A stretch of DNA of 64,000 nt from Pseudomonadota bacterium (GCA_018816865.1 JAHIUW010000016.1:62001-126000); one strand, 5' to 3'. Positions 23,958 to 33,813 are shown, numbered from the stretch's first letter. A program made the numbers and translations. The notes: a model not told the origin generated them from the letters alone.

Positions 23958-26042
23958 TTGACGTCTTCTATTCATCCATCTTCCACTGAGAAACTCCTGA
24001 AAGCCATCAAGGGCAAGACCGAAACCCCTTCCGGCTGCAAGATATCCGCCCGGCCAAGCTTCAGCCAGTCCGGTTTCCGGCTTGGCCGCAAACGCCGCGC
24101 AGGCAGCTTGGCCGCCATCGGCGTGGATATAGCTCCGGACAGCCTGCGGCTGGTGAGAATCGAAAGAACCGACCAGGGGCCAAGGCTCTCTGGATTCTGG
24201 CGTGCGCCCTTCGAGGCGGGAGTCACCCCCGACTCTCCGGGATTCGCCTCGTTTCTGGCCGAGCGCATCAAAAAATTCAGGGGATCGGACAAGCAGGCAC
24301 AAATCTGGACCCTGGTCTCAACGGCCCAGGCCGAGATGTGGCACGTCAGGGTCCCCAAAGTCCCCAAGTCCAAACTGTCCGAGGCCGTCTACTGGACCGC
24401 CATGAGGGAGAAGAGCTTTGACGCCAACTCCATGATCATGGACTACGAGGTCCAAGGGGAGGTCATGGACAAGGGCGTGCCCAAGATCCAAGCCCTGGTC
24501 TATGTCGTGCCCAGAGAGGTCGTGGACAAGGCCAAAGCCCTGTTCGCCGCCGCCGGCATCAAGCTCGCCGGGGTGACCATCTCTCCGCTGGCGCTGCAAT
24601 CCCTCTTTCGTTCAGAGTTGGTCTCCGCCTGCGACGCGGTCTGCGCCAACATCTACATCGGCCGAAACTGGTCGCGCATCGACCTGTTCTCAGCGGGTGA
24701 CCTTGTCCTGTCACGGGGCGTCAACACGGGCATCTCCAGCTTGGTGTCCGAACTGACCGACGCCTACAACAGACAGCTGAGCGCCCCGGCCAAGCCGGCA
24801 CCAGCGACGGCCCAGGCCGAAATCGAATCTCCCCGTCCCTTCATACTCGAACTGGAAGACAACGAGACCCCGGAAAAGGACCAGGAATCCGATTTCGAGA
24901 TCGACTACCAGTTCGAGATCGACGCCGACATTGCGTCCATCGGGTCGCCCCCGCAGACGCAAGCCGAGCCCACGCCCCTCGCTGAGCAGGATCCCACTTT
25001 CAGCAATGAACCGGAACAACCCGCCCAGCCCCTCGACGAGGACCAGGCCCGAGCGTTGTTGCTGGGCAAGTTGCTGGGCCAGGATATCCCCGCCGGAACC
25101 CCGGGATCCGAGCTGAGCGCCGAGGCCCTGATCGACCTGGCCGGGGCGGCCATTTCCCGCCTGGTGCGCCAGATCGAGCGAACCTTCGAGCACCATATGA
25201 AGTCCCTGAACGGCGCACCGGTCCAGAAGATATTCTTCTCCAGTGACCTGGGCACCAACGGCCATTTCCTGGACGTGCTGTCCAATCAGCTGGGCGTCGA
25301 ATGCACCCTGCTGGACCCATTGGGCGTCCTGGGGACCAAACCGGGCGCAGCAAACGTACCGGACGAGTCTTCCCATCGCCTGGCCTTCAACCTTGTCTGC
25401 GGCCTGGCCCTGTGCGACACCGAGGCGACGCCCAATCTCCTGCGAACTTACAAGGACAAGGACAAAGCCCGACAGATCATCCACCAGGGCAACGTGGTCT
25501 ACGGCGTCTTCCTGGCCCTGGTCTTGGCCTTGGCCATGGCCTGGTTCTGGCAGCAGGGGACCAGGCAGGACCTGCAGGCCGAACTGGACAATTATCAGGT
25601 CGTGCTGGCCTCCTTCTCGCCCCAGGTGGATGAACCCCTGCTGCTGTCCATGGCCACCCGCGTCGGCAAGCAGCAGAAGCGGCTGAAGGATCTCAGCAAG
25701 AAATACGAAGGCCTCGCCGCCATCACGGAACTCGGCGACCTGACCCCGGACGGGGTCAGGCTGATCTCCATTGGGTTGGAACTCGGCGCACCGCCCGTGG
25801 ACTCGCCCGAGCCTTCCAAGGACAAGAAACCCAAGGACTCGCTGCAGAGCCCCAAGGTCATGGTGCTGGACGGTGTGGTCCAGGGCGCACCGGAGATGTT
25901 CGACGCCAAGTTGGCCACCTACCTTGCGCGACTCCAGAACTCGCCACTGTTCACCTATCCCGTGGTGCACAAGCGGGAAGTGGAGCGCCTTGGCGGCAAA
26001 GGCGATGTCCTGCGATTCATCCTGCACATCAACATGAGCTAG
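23958..26042 (+). CDS. mshI: MshI-like PilM/PilN fusion, pilus inner-membrane assembly protein
   Basis: The 694-residue protein has an actin-like PilM-type domain (AIGVDIAPDSLRLVRIERT, about residues 52-70, onwards) interrupted by an acidic, low-complexity insertion (about 290-365, rich in E, D, P, Q). One transmembrane helix (about 515-532, VFLALVLALAMAWFW) and a PilN-like periplasmic part follow. In type IV pilus systems PilM binds PilN at the cytoplasmic face; here both halves are one chain, as in MshI and GspL. Translation appears to start at TTG 23958 behind GGGGGA. No other suitable start exists before the conserved domain. It is the first gene of the cluster. Confidence 0.8.
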   Translation: MTSSIHPSSTEKLLKAIKGKTETPSGCKISARPSFSQSGFRLGRKRRAGSLAAIGVDIAPDSLRLVRIERTDQGPRLSGFWRAPFEAGVTPDSPGFASFLAERIKKFRGSDKQAQIWTLVSTAQAEMWHVRVPKVPKSKLSEAVYWTAMREKSFDANSMIMDYEVQGEVMDKGVPKIQALVYVVPREVVDKAKALFAAAGIKLAGVTISPLALQSLFRSELVSACDAVCANIYIGRNWSRIDLFSAGDLVLSRGVNTGISSLVSELTDAYNRQLSAPAKPAPATAQAEIESPRPFILELEDNETPEKDQESDFEIDYQFEIDADIASIGSPPQTQAEPTPLAEQDPTFSNEPEQPAQPLDEDQARALLLGKLLGQDIPAGTPGSELSAEALIDLAGAAISRLVRQIERTFEHHMKSLNGAPVQKIFFSSDLGTNGHFLDVLSNQLGVECTLLDPLGVLGTKPGAANVPDESSHRLAFNLVCGLALCDTEATPNLLRTYKDKDKARQIIHQGNVVYGVFLALVLALAMAWFWQQGTRQDLQAELDNYQVVLASFSPQVDEPLLLSMATRVGKQQKRLKDLSKKYEGLAAITELGDLTPDGVRLISIGLELGAPPVDSPEPSKDKKPKDSLQSPKVMVLDGVVQGAPEMFDAKLATYLARLQNSPLFTYPVVHKREVERLGGKGDVLRFILHINMS

Positions 26043-26052
26043 GGCAAAGACC

Positions 26053-26580
26053 ATGAAATCAATCACCATCCCCCCACAGATCATGGTCAAGCTGGCCGTC
26101 TGCGTCTTGGTGCTGGCCCTGCTCCTCCTGGCAGCCATCGTCCCCCTGCAGCGCGACCTGGAGCGCAAGCGTCAAGACATCGGCGAGGCCAATCACGCCA
26201 TGCAGCGCCACAACGCCCTGATGCCCACCTACGCCAAACTAAAGGTCCAGCTGGACAAGGGCTTTCCCAAGGGCATCCCGGACATGCGTGAGGTCCACCT
26301 GACCCAGGACAGGATCACCGAGATTTCCGCCATCCTGCGCGAGTTGGCCGGCGACCAGGGCGTGACCGCCGACGCCATCGTCCCGGACCCGTCCTCCATC
26401 GCCTCGGGTGGCAACGCCGTCTCCGTGGACTGCTCTTTCTGGGGGCCGCTGGAAGCGCAACGGGCGCTGCTCCTGGAGCTGGGTGCCTTGTCCTGCCTGG
26501 CGCACATTGAGCAGATCACCATCCGCGAGGACCGCGCCCAGGCAAACATGCAACTCAAGGCCTGGTTGACGCTGGAATAA
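26053..26580 (+). CDS. mshJ: MshJ-like (PilO/GspM-type) pilus alignment protein
   Basis: The 175-residue bitopic inner-membrane protein has a short cytoplasmic N-terminus, a strong transmembrane helix at about 12-31 (LAVCVLVLALLLLAAI), a coiled-coil segment (DLERKRQDIGEANHAMQRHN) and a ferredoxin-like periplasmic domain with two alpha-beta-beta parts. This matches PilO/GspM topology. It would dimerise with the PilN-like part of MshI. The gene lies 10 bases after mshI in the same direction and is followed 18 bases later by the PilP-like gene. Primary sequence in this family is poorly conserved, so the call depends on topology and order. Confidence 0.75.
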   Translation: MKSITIPPQIMVKLAVCVLVLALLLLAAIVPLQRDLERKRQDIGEANHAMQRHNALMPTYAKLKVQLDKGFPKGIPDMREVHLTQDRITEISAILRELAGDQGVTADAIVPDPSSIASGGNAVSVDCSFWGPLEAQRALLLELGALSCLAHIEQITIREDRAQANMQLKAWLTLE

Positions 26581-26598
26581 CCAGTCACCAACCCAAGG

Positions 26599-27126
26599 AT
26601 GAACCAGATGCCCAAGCGTCAAGCCATACTTCTGATCCTGATGGGGCTGGCCGTGATCTACGCCGCCTTCACCCTGATCGGCGGCGATTCGACCGCCAGC
26701 ACACCTCGCACCACGGCCAAAGACTTTACCGAGCTGCTGGAGGGAGTGAAAAAATCCACCGAACTCAACGCCCTGACCGAGGTGGAGGAACATCGCATCA
26801 CCCTGCTCAGCGGTGAAGAGTCACCCGACCCGCTGCTCAAACGCGACCCCATCCAGGGCGATGCCGATTCCACCGCACGCCAAGGGGACACCCGCTTTGT
26901 CTACAGCGGCTTTCTGCGCATCGGAGCCAAGAGATTGGCCGTGATCAATAATTCCGAATACAGCGAGGGGGAACTCGTGGACGAGACAGGCTACACCCTG
27001 CTGACCATCGCCCCCGGCCAGGTCACCCTTGAGGGCCGCAGCGCCGAAAACGGCGGGACGGACAAAGTGGCCATCCCCATCCAGGAAGACATCATCAGCT
27101 TTGTCGAGGACAAAAATGAACAATAG
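26599..27126 (+). CDS. PilP/GspC-like inner-membrane pilus protein (MshK position)
   Basis: The 175-residue protein has an N-terminal transmembrane helix (about 8-26, AILLILMGLAVIYAAF), a polar linker, and a small beta-rich C-terminal domain (FVYSGFLRIGAKRLAVINNSEY) resembling the HR domain of PilP/GspC that contacts the secretin. It sits between the PilO-like gene and the secretin, exactly where MshK/PilP is expected. The final 11 bases overlap the secretin start. Sequence identity to known MshK cannot be judged by eye, so I give no symbol. Confidence 0.65.
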   Translation: MNQMPKRQAILLILMGLAVIYAAFTLIGGDSTASTPRTTAKDFTELLEGVKKSTELNALTEVEEHRITLLSGEESPDPLLKRDPIQGDADSTARQGDTRFVYSGFLRIGAKRLAVINNSEYSEGELVDETGYTLLTIAPGQVTLEGRSAENGGTDKVAIPIQEDIISFVEDKNEQ

Positions 27127-28720
27127 CTCCCCACGCGCCTCACTGATCATCCTGGCAGCCCTGCTGAGCCTGGGTCTGCTGGCCGTGTCCGGCTGTAAAA
27201 AGGACACCACCGAGCGGGACCCCTTCTACGAGAAATGGAAGGCGATGGCCGAGCAGTCCGTGGGCCACAGCCCCTCGCCGCCGCAGCGGGTCGCCCCCAG
27301 CGACCTGGTCGCCAAGGACATCGAACTCGAACCCGAAAATGAGCTGCCCACCGTGATGATCGGTGGCCTGGACATGCGCAACGCCAATATCGTGGCCGTG
27401 CTCCGCGCCCTGGGCAAGATCTCCGGGCAGAGCATCATGGTCAGCCCCGGCGTGACGGGCACCATCAATGTCAATGTCGAGAACCTGCCCTGGGATCAGG
27501 TCTTCCGGGCCCTGACCCGCACCCATGGCCTGGCCTGGGAATGGGAGGGCCAGATCCTGCGGGTGATGACCGCCGAGGACATGGAGATGAACCTCAAGCT
27601 CGACCATATCCGCTCCCGCAAACCCCTGGTGACCACGGCCATCAAGATCAACTACGCCGACGCAGCACAGCTGCGCGATGACATGGAGAAACTGCTGGCC
27701 AAGGACGCCGAGGGCAACGCCCGGGGCTCCGTGGAGGTAGTGGAACATACCAACTCGCTGATCATCCACTCGGTCAAGGAGGATGTGATCAGGTTCGCGG
27801 AACTGGTGGACAAGCTCGACCGGCCCAGCGCCCAGGTCCACTTCAAGGCCTACATCGTGGAGACCTCCAGCGACACCGCCCGCGACCTGGGCATCCAGTG
27901 GGGCGGCAGCTACAAGAATTCGGCCAACAGCAACTCCAACTTCTACGTCATGCCCGGCGGACAGAACTATGACTCCACCACGGGCCTGTACACCTCGACC
28001 CTCAACAACGGCGCCATCGGCCAGTCCGGGCAGGGCTACGGCCTGAACTTCCCGGGCAACGTGCCCAACAACGACGGCGTGGGCGGCCAGTTGGGGCTCA
28101 TGTTCGGCACCCTGGGCGGCAACATCCTGGAAGTGCAACTGCGCGCCCTGGAAGAGGACAACAAGCTGAACATCCTGTCCAACCCGTCCCTGACCACCCT
28201 GGACAACCAAACCGCCTACACCGAAAACGGCGAGGAAGTGCCCTTCGTCACCGTAGACGAGGCGGGCAACTACGAGGTGGAGTGGAAAGAAGCCACCCTG
28301 CGCCTGGAGATCACCCCGCACGTCATCGACGGCATCAACCTGCGCATGGACATCAACGTCAAGAAGGACGAAGTGGACTTCACCCGCACCGTGCAGGGCA
28401 ACCCGCTGATCCTCAAGAAGGCCACCAAGACCAGCCTCGTCAGCCGCACAGGCGAGACCGTGGTTATCTCGGGCTTGAGGCGCTCGCGCCAGACCTCCGG
28501 AGGGGCCGGACTGCCCTACCTGAAGGATATCCCGGGCCTGGGCCACCTCTTCGGCAGCGACAGCAAGGGCGAGGAACTGGAGGAAGTGCTGATCTTCATC
28601 ACGCCCACCATCCTGGCCGAATGGAGAACCGGCGAGGAGCAAAAGACCCTGGAAGAGATTGAGACCAAGATTCAGGATGACATCACCAAGGAACAACAGG
28701 ACAAGGACAGCGACAACTAG
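27116..28720 (+). CDS. mshL: MshL-like secretin lipoprotein, outer-membrane pilus channel
   Basis: The 534-residue protein starts at ATG 27116, overlapping the previous gene. A lipoprotein signal ends at LAVSGC with C27 as the lipidated residue. An STN-type domain follows (ANIVAVLRALGKISGQS, about 90-160), then a NolW-type N-domain (LVTTAIKINYADAAQLRDDME, then NSLIIHSV and VDKLDRP) and the C-terminal secretin barrel with VVISGLRRS, GLPYLKDIPGLGHLF and VLIFITPTIL. This is the outer-membrane ring through which the pilus passes. Its length and lipidation fit MshL. A glycine/asparagine-rich stretch (about 270-330) lies in the channel gate region. Confidence 0.92.
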   Translation: MNNSSPRASLIILAALLSLGLLAVSGCKKDTTERDPFYEKWKAMAEQSVGHSPSPPQRVAPSDLVAKDIELEPENELPTVMIGGLDMRNANIVAVLRALGKISGQSIMVSPGVTGTINVNVENLPWDQVFRALTRTHGLAWEWEGQILRVMTAEDMEMNLKLDHIRSRKPLVTTAIKINYADAAQLRDDMEKLLAKDAEGNARGSVEVVEHTNSLIIHSVKEDVIRFAELVDKLDRPSAQVHFKAYIVETSSDTARDLGIQWGGSYKNSANSNSNFYVMPGGQNYDSTTGLYTSTLNNGAIGQSGQGYGLNFPGNVPNNDGVGGQLGLMFGTLGGNILEVQLRALEEDNKLNILSNPSLTTLDNQTAYTENGEEVPFVTVDEAGNYEVEWKEATLRLEITPHVIDGINLRMDINVKKDEVDFTRTVQGNPLILKKATKTSLVSRTGETVVISGLRRSRQTSGGAGLPYLKDIPGLGHLFGSDSKGEELEEVLIFITPTILAEWRTGEEQKTLEEIETKIQDDITKEQQDKDSDN

Positions 28721-28731
28721 TCGCAACAGCC

Positions 28732-30795
28732 ATGAACTACTTTGAGATCCTCGACCTCAGGATGGAGCCGTTCTCCAACTCCCCCGACCCGGACTTTCTG
28801 TACCGGTCGCAGGGACACGAGCGCTGCCTGCATTCCCTGGAGATCGCGCTGCGGCTGCGGCGCGGCCTGTCCGTGGTCCTGGGCGAAGTGGGCACCGGCA
28901 AGACCACCCTGTGCCGCGAGTTGATCCGCAGCCTGGAGGAGGACGAGTCCGTCACCGCCCGGCTGCTGCTGGACCCGGGTTTCTCCTCCGCCCATGAGCT
29001 GCTGGTGGTGCTGCACGAGATCTTCTGCGGGCCCGTGGCCGGGGACCCGAGCGACTGGCAACTCAAGGAACGCATCAAGGACACCATCCTGACCGCAGGC
29101 CTGGACCAGGAGAAAATCCTGGTGCTGGTGGTGGACGAGGGCCAGAAGATGCCCTCCCACTGCCTGGAAATCCTGCGCGAGCTGCTCAACTATGAGACCA
29201 ATGAGCGCAAGCTGTTGCAGATCGTGCTCTTCGCCCAGAGCGAGTTCCGCCAAACCCTCGCGGCCATGCCCAACCTCGCTGACCGGGTCAACGATCTGAT
29301 CCGGCTGGAGCCACTGTCCCTGTCCGAGACCAAGGCCATGGTCCGCCACCGCCTGGACACGGCCAAGGCCGATTACCGCGCCCCCGAACTCTTCACGGCC
29401 CTGGGCTACCTGGTTCTGCACCGCATCACCGGGGGCTATCCCCGGCGCATCGTGCGCCTCTGCCACAAGGTGGTGCTGGGGCTGATCATGAGACAACGGC
29501 GCAAGGCGGGCTGGAAACTGGTCCGGGCCTGCGCCCGGGAAAACGAAATGTATTCGCAGCCTGGGCAGCACTCTCTGTCCTTGGCCGCGTGCCTTGTCTG
29601 TCTGATGTTTCTGGCCTGGCCCTCAAGCCTCAATCCGGTCCCGCAGGCAGTCCCGTCCTCCCCGGCAAACACCGTGCATCTCAGCAGCTTGGCTGCCCCG
29701 ATCACCGAGTTGCCTCAGAGGCCCGCCCCGGTCACCGTGTCGCCCCAGAGGCCCACCCCAAATCCTGAGACTGTGCAGGTCGTCTCTCCGGCCAGCGACC
29801 AGGCGTCCGCGGACACACCGCCATCGTTCACTGCACAGCCACCGTCGATCCTTGGCGAAGTGAAGGTCCAGGTCGGCGAAAGCATTTCCCTTCTGACGCG
29901 GATGATCTACGGCAGCTTCAACCGCAATACCCTCGGCGCAGTGCTCGACGCCAACCCCGAGGTGGAGAATCCTGATCGGCTCAACGTGGGTGATTCGATC
30001 CGCTTCCCCCTGGCGGGGATGGGTTTCCAACAAGCCTGGTGGGTTCCCCTGGCCGAAGCGCGGACCCTGGCCGGGGCCGTCGCCCACTGGCGGACCGCAC
30101 CTGCCGTGCGGGACCCGCGTATCCTGTTCTGCCGCACAGACAAACAGGAGCCACATTTTGTCGTGACCGCCGGAGGACTCCATCCCTCCCAGGACATAGC
30201 CCGGCGCGAGGCCCAGGCCAACGGGCACCAGACAGCCCCGGTCTCCGGGTGGGCCCTGGTGCCTCCCCCAAAGGCTGGCCCGGATGGCACAACGGTCTTT
30301 CACTCCCCGTCGCAGGCCGTTCCGAACGACGCTCCAGCGCTGACGCTCCCGGTCTTCCTGGGCAAAGTGGACGTGCAAGCCGGGGAGGACCTCCCCATGC
30401 TGGCGCGCACCCTGTATGGCAACGCCAAACCGCAGACCCTTGGCGCGCTCCTCGCCGCCAATCCGTGGCTGAAAAACCCCGACCGGCTCCGCGTGGGTGA
30501 TTCGATCCGCTTCCCCCCTGCGGGGATGGTTTTTCAGGAGGCCTGGTGGGTCCCCATCATCGAGGCCCGAACCCTGGCAGGAGCCGTTGCCCTCTGGCGG
30601 GCCGCACCCGCCATGAACGAGACCCGAATCCTGATGCGGCGCGATGGTCTTGAGGATTTGCGCTTCGTCGTAATCGCCGGGGCACCCTGCCAGTCCGAGG
30701 ATGAAGCCCGACGCGAAGGCGCCAAGGCCGGGGTCCAAACAGCTCCGGTTCGCGGAATCGCCCTGATTTCCAAAATAGTTCGGGCCAAAGGATAG
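28732..30795 (+). CDS. mshM: MshM/ExeA-like AAA ATPase fused to a duplicated LysM-like module
   Basis: Residues 1-270 form an ExeA/MshM-type ATPase (Walker A GEVGTGKT at 51-58, Walker B LVLVVDEGQ near 132, sensor region LRELLNYETN). A transmembrane helix (about 283-298) exports the remainder. After a proline-rich linker two homologous modules of about 140 residues occur (roughly 373-513 and 541-683), each starting with a LysM/tail-X-like repeat (LGEVKVQVGESISLL..., LGKVDVQAGEDLPML..., both ending VGDSIRFP) followed by AWWVP..EARTLAGAVA. The modules should bind peptidoglycan and anchor the secretin ring. Typical MshM lacks them; MshN, absent here, may be replaced by this fusion. Confidence 0.85.
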   Translation: MNYFEILDLRMEPFSNSPDPDFLYRSQGHERCLHSLEIALRLRRGLSVVLGEVGTGKTTLCRELIRSLEEDESVTARLLLDPGFSSAHELLVVLHEIFCGPVAGDPSDWQLKERIKDTILTAGLDQEKILVLVVDEGQKMPSHCLEILRELLNYETNERKLLQIVLFAQSEFRQTLAAMPNLADRVNDLIRLEPLSLSETKAMVRHRLDTAKADYRAPELFTALGYLVLHRITGGYPRRIVRLCHKVVLGLIMRQRRKAGWKLVRACARENEMYSQPGQHSLSLAACLVCLMFLAWPSSLNPVPQAVPSSPANTVHLSSLAAPITELPQRPAPVTVSPQRPTPNPETVQVVSPASDQASADTPPSFTAQPPSILGEVKVQVGESISLLTRMIYGSFNRNTLGAVLDANPEVENPDRLNVGDSIRFPLAGMGFQQAWWVPLAEARTLAGAVAHWRTAPAVRDPRILFCRTDKQEPHFVVTAGGLHPSQDIARREAQANGHQTAPVSGWALVPPPKAGPDGTTVFHSPSQAVPNDAPALTLPVFLGKVDVQAGEDLPMLARTLYGNAKPQTLGALLAANPWLKNPDRLRVGDSIRFPPAGMVFQEAWWVPIIEARTLAGAVALWRAAPAMNETRILMRRDGLEDLRFVVIAGAPCQSEDEARREGAKAGVQTAPVRGIALISKIVRAKG

Positions 30796-30798
30796 ACG

Positions 30799-32505
30799 AT
30801 GAGAATCACAAGCAGAAAACGACTGGGCGAGATGCTCGTGGAAGCGGGCATCATGACCGACGAGCAACTGGCGGAGCACCTGCCCAGCCAGAAGCAGAGC
30901 GGCATGAAGCTCGGCGAATATCTGGTGCACAACTCCGTGGTCAAGGAGCACACCATCCTGGACCTGGTGAGCGGCCAGTTGAACATCCAGCGCTTCAGCT
31001 CGGACACCCACCCCTTCGACATCTCGGTGGCGGAGCTGGTCCCGCTGGAGCTGGTGCAGCAGCATCGCCTGGTCCCCATCAGCCGCAAGGGGCGATTGCT
31101 GTCCGTGGCAACGCCCGATCCCATGGACATCGACGCCCTGGATGCGGTGGAGATCCACACCGGACTCGAGGTGGAACCCCTGATCTGCTCGGAGAAGGAA
31201 TTCGAGAGCCTGTGCTACTCGATCTACGGCATCTCCTCGGACCTGGACCGGGTCATGGAGGGCATGGCGGACGACGGCATCGAGACCGAGGACGGACCGC
31301 AGGGCATCGAATCCGAATTCACGGTGTCCTCGCTCCAGGAAATGGCGGACGAGGCCCCTGTGGTGCGCATGGTGAATTCCATTCTTTCCCAGGCCGTGCG
31401 CGACGGGGCCAGCGACGTGCACATCAGCCCCGAGAAGGACTACGTGCAGCTCAGGTTCCGCGTGGACGGCAAGCTGCGCGAGGTCCCGGCCCCGCCCAAG
31501 AAATTCTTCCTGCCCATCGTCTCGCGCCTGAAGATCTTGGCCAACATGGACATCGCCAGTTCCATGGTCCCCCAGGACGGTCGTTTCTCGTTCAACTACG
31601 AGAAACGCGAGGTGCACGTGCGCGCCTCCAGCCTGCCCACCATCTACGGCGAGAACATGATCCTGCGCCTCTTGCTGCGCAACGGCAGCGGGCTGAGCCT
31701 GGACGACCTGGGCATGATCGAGAGCGACCGCAACAAGCTGATTTACGCGGTGGGACGGCCCTATGGCATGATCCTCTCCACCGGCCCCACGGGCAGCGGC
31801 AAGAGCACCAGCCTGTATGCGGTGCTCCGCAGCATCAACCAGCCGGACATCAACATCATCACCCTGGAGGACCCGGTGGAATACCGGGTGGCCAAGATCC
31901 GGCAGGTGCAGTTGAACAAAAAGGCGGGTATGACCTTTGCCAGCGGCCTGCGCTCCATCCTGCGTCAGGACCCGGACGTGATCATGGTCGGCGAGATCCG
32001 CGACGCGGAAACGGCGGGCATCGCCGTGCAGGCCGCGCTCACGGGCCACCGTCTGCTGTCCACCATCCATACCAACGACGCCGCCGGAGCCGTGACCCGC
32101 TTGACGGAGATGGGCATCGAGCCCTTCCTGGTGGCCTCCACCCTGCTGGTGTCCGTGGCCCAGCGGCTGATCCGCAAGGTCTGCCCACATTGCAAGGAAA
32201 CCTACGATCCGCCATCGGAGGCCCTGGAGGCCATGGGCATCTCCCCCAACGGACATACCTTTTACCGGGGCCGGGGCTGCGCCCAGTGCAACCAGGTGGG
32301 CTACCTGGGCCGCGTGGGCCTGTTCGAGATCCTGCCCATCGATGACATGGTCCAGGCCCTGATCATGCGCCGGGCCTCGGCGCGGGAGATCACCCGCGCG
32401 GCCATGGAGGCGGGCACCCTGCGCACCTTGCGCGAAGACGCCGCGGCCAAGGTCGTGGCCGGAATCACCACCCTTGAAGAGGCCGCTTCGGCGGTCCTGG
32501 TCTAG
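30799..32505 (+). CDS. mshE: MshE-like pilus extension ATPase with cyclic di-GMP-binding N-domain
   Basis: The 568-residue type II/IV secretion ATPase has an N-terminal MshEN pattern (RLGEMLVEAGIMTDEQLAEHL, about 7-27, repeated as KLGEYLVHNSVVKEHTILDL), the fold that binds cyclic di-GMP. Walker A (GPTGSGKST) is near residue 328, Asp box and Walker B (DPDVIMVGEIRD) follow, and the tetracysteine zinc motif CPHC...CAQC lies at about 461-496. This places pilus assembly under cyclic di-GMP control, as shown for Vibrio MshE. It lies three bases after mshM. The full set of motifs indicates an active enzyme, and it powers polymerisation at the inner membrane. Confidence 0.95.
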   Translation: MRITSRKRLGEMLVEAGIMTDEQLAEHLPSQKQSGMKLGEYLVHNSVVKEHTILDLVSGQLNIQRFSSDTHPFDISVAELVPLELVQQHRLVPISRKGRLLSVATPDPMDIDALDAVEIHTGLEVEPLICSEKEFESLCYSIYGISSDLDRVMEGMADDGIETEDGPQGIESEFTVSSLQEMADEAPVVRMVNSILSQAVRDGASDVHISPEKDYVQLRFRVDGKLREVPAPPKKFFLPIVSRLKILANMDIASSMVPQDGRFSFNYEKREVHVRASSLPTIYGENMILRLLLRNGSGLSLDDLGMIESDRNKLIYAVGRPYGMILSTGPTGSGKSTSLYAVLRSINQPDINIITLEDPVEYRVAKIRQVQLNKKAGMTFASGLRSILRQDPDVIMVGEIRDAETAGIAVQAALTGHRLLSTIHTNDAAGAVTRLTEMGIEPFLVASTLLVSVAQRLIRKVCPHCKETYDPPSEALEAMGISPNGHTFYRGRGCAQCNQVGYLGRVGLFEILPIDDMVQALIMRRASAREITRAAMEAGTLRTLREDAAAKVVAGITTLEEAASAVLV

Positions 32506-32518
32506 GCGGGTCGGCAGC

Positions 32519-33763
32519 ATGAACTACAAGTACAAAGCCATGACCGACAGCGGCAACGCCGTCACCGGCGTCATCGCCGCCGAGAACGAGGCCCAGGCCA
32601 TGCAACTCATTGCGGCCAAGGGCTACATTCCGCAGGGCGTCAAGGCCAGCGGCAAGGCCGCCGATGGCACGGCCGAGGGCGACGCCGAACCCGCGTGGAT
32701 CGAGGCCATCAACCGCAAGCTGGCCAAGGTCAAGGCCCAGGACCTGATGTTGTTCACCAAACAGTTCAAGACCATGATTGATGCGGGCATCCCGGTCTCA
32801 CGCCTCTTGGTGGTTCTGGAACAGCAGACAGAAAACAGAAAGCTCAAACACGCGGCCATCACTATGCAGGAAGATATCCGCCACGGGGCCTCCATGCACC
32901 AGGCCTTCTCGAAGCACCCTTCCTGCTTCAACGACCTTTACTGCGCCATGGTCCGAGCCGGTGAGATCAGCGGTAGCCTGAACACCGTGTTGGATCGGCT
33001 GATCTACCTCATCGACCACGAGTACAAGGTCAAGAGCAAGATCAAGTCCGCCCTGACCTACCCGGTCATCGTGGTCGTTGTGCTGGCAGGCGCGTTCTTT
33101 TTCCTGCTGAACTTCGTAATCCCCAAGTTCATCCCAATATTTGCCCGTTCCAATATTGAACTGCCCTGGCCCACCCTGTTCTGCATCAATCTGCACCACT
33201 GGCTGGCCGCCAATTGGCATCTGCTTTTGGCTGGAGTGGCGGCGAGCATCGTTGGCTTGATCCTGTATTGCAAGACCCCCCGGGGAAAATTTGACAGAGA
33301 CCGGTTCTTCCTCCGCTTCCCACTCATCGGGCCGGTGCTGCAAAAGGCGGCCATGAGCCGCTTCTCAAGCATTTTCGCCATTCTGCAATCCAGTGGTGTC
33401 TCGGTCCTCAACTCCGTGGCGATCTTGTCCAAGACCATCGGTAACGCAGCGATCTCAAGAGAATTCGCAAATCTGGAAGAGCAACTCCAGGAGGGACGCG
33501 GCATCGCTGCCCCGCTCAAGGCCAGCAAATATTTCACGCCCATGGTCATCAACATGATCGCCATCGGCGAGGAATCGGGAAACCTGGACGAGATGTTGCA
33601 GGAAGTGGCAAACCACTACGACTACGAGGTGGAGTATTCCGTGGGCAAGATGTCGGACATGATCGGCCCGATCATGGTACTGGCCCTATCCGGGGTGGTG
33701 GGTTTCTTCGCCCTTTCGGTGATGATGCCCATCTTCGACCTCATCAAGGTGGCCCAGCACTGA
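32519..33763 (+). CDS. mshG: MshG-like (GspF/PilC) inner-membrane platform protein
   Basis: The 414-residue protein starts at ATG 32519, 13 bases after mshE. It shows two repeated cytoplasmic GspF domains (ALFTKQFKTMIDAGIPV-type helix near 75-100, and FSSIFAILQSSGVSVLNS near 280) with transmembrane helices at about 175-205, 225-250 and 380-400. The platform protein binds the ATPase ring and pulls pilins out of the membrane. The start lacks an obvious ribosome site, so translation may couple to mshE. The length is normal for the family. Confidence 0.92.
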   Translation: MNYKYKAMTDSGNAVTGVIAAENEAQAMQLIAAKGYIPQGVKASGKAADGTAEGDAEPAWIEAINRKLAKVKAQDLMLFTKQFKTMIDAGIPVSRLLVVLEQQTENRKLKHAAITMQEDIRHGASMHQAFSKHPSCFNDLYCAMVRAGEISGSLNTVLDRLIYLIDHEYKVKSKIKSALTYPVIVVVVLAGAFFFLLNFVIPKFIPIFARSNIELPWPTLFCINLHHWLAANWHLLLAGVAASIVGLILYCKTPRGKFDRDRFFLRFPLIGPVLQKAAMSRFSSIFAILQSSGVSVLNSVAILSKTIGNAAISREFANLEEQLQEGRGIAAPLKASKYFTPMVINMIAIGEESGNLDEMLQEVANHYDYEVEYSVGKMSDMIGPIMVLALSGVVGFFALSVMMPIFDLIKVAQH

Positions 33764-33813
33764 CCGCCAAACCATCAAGCTACTTTCGACGCTTTGCGCA
33801 ATAGTCAGGAGTC

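Noticed and set aside
29623-32520. 965-codon minus-strand frame
   Set aside because: Antisense to mshM and mshE, with histidine/glutamine-rich composition typical of shadow frames.
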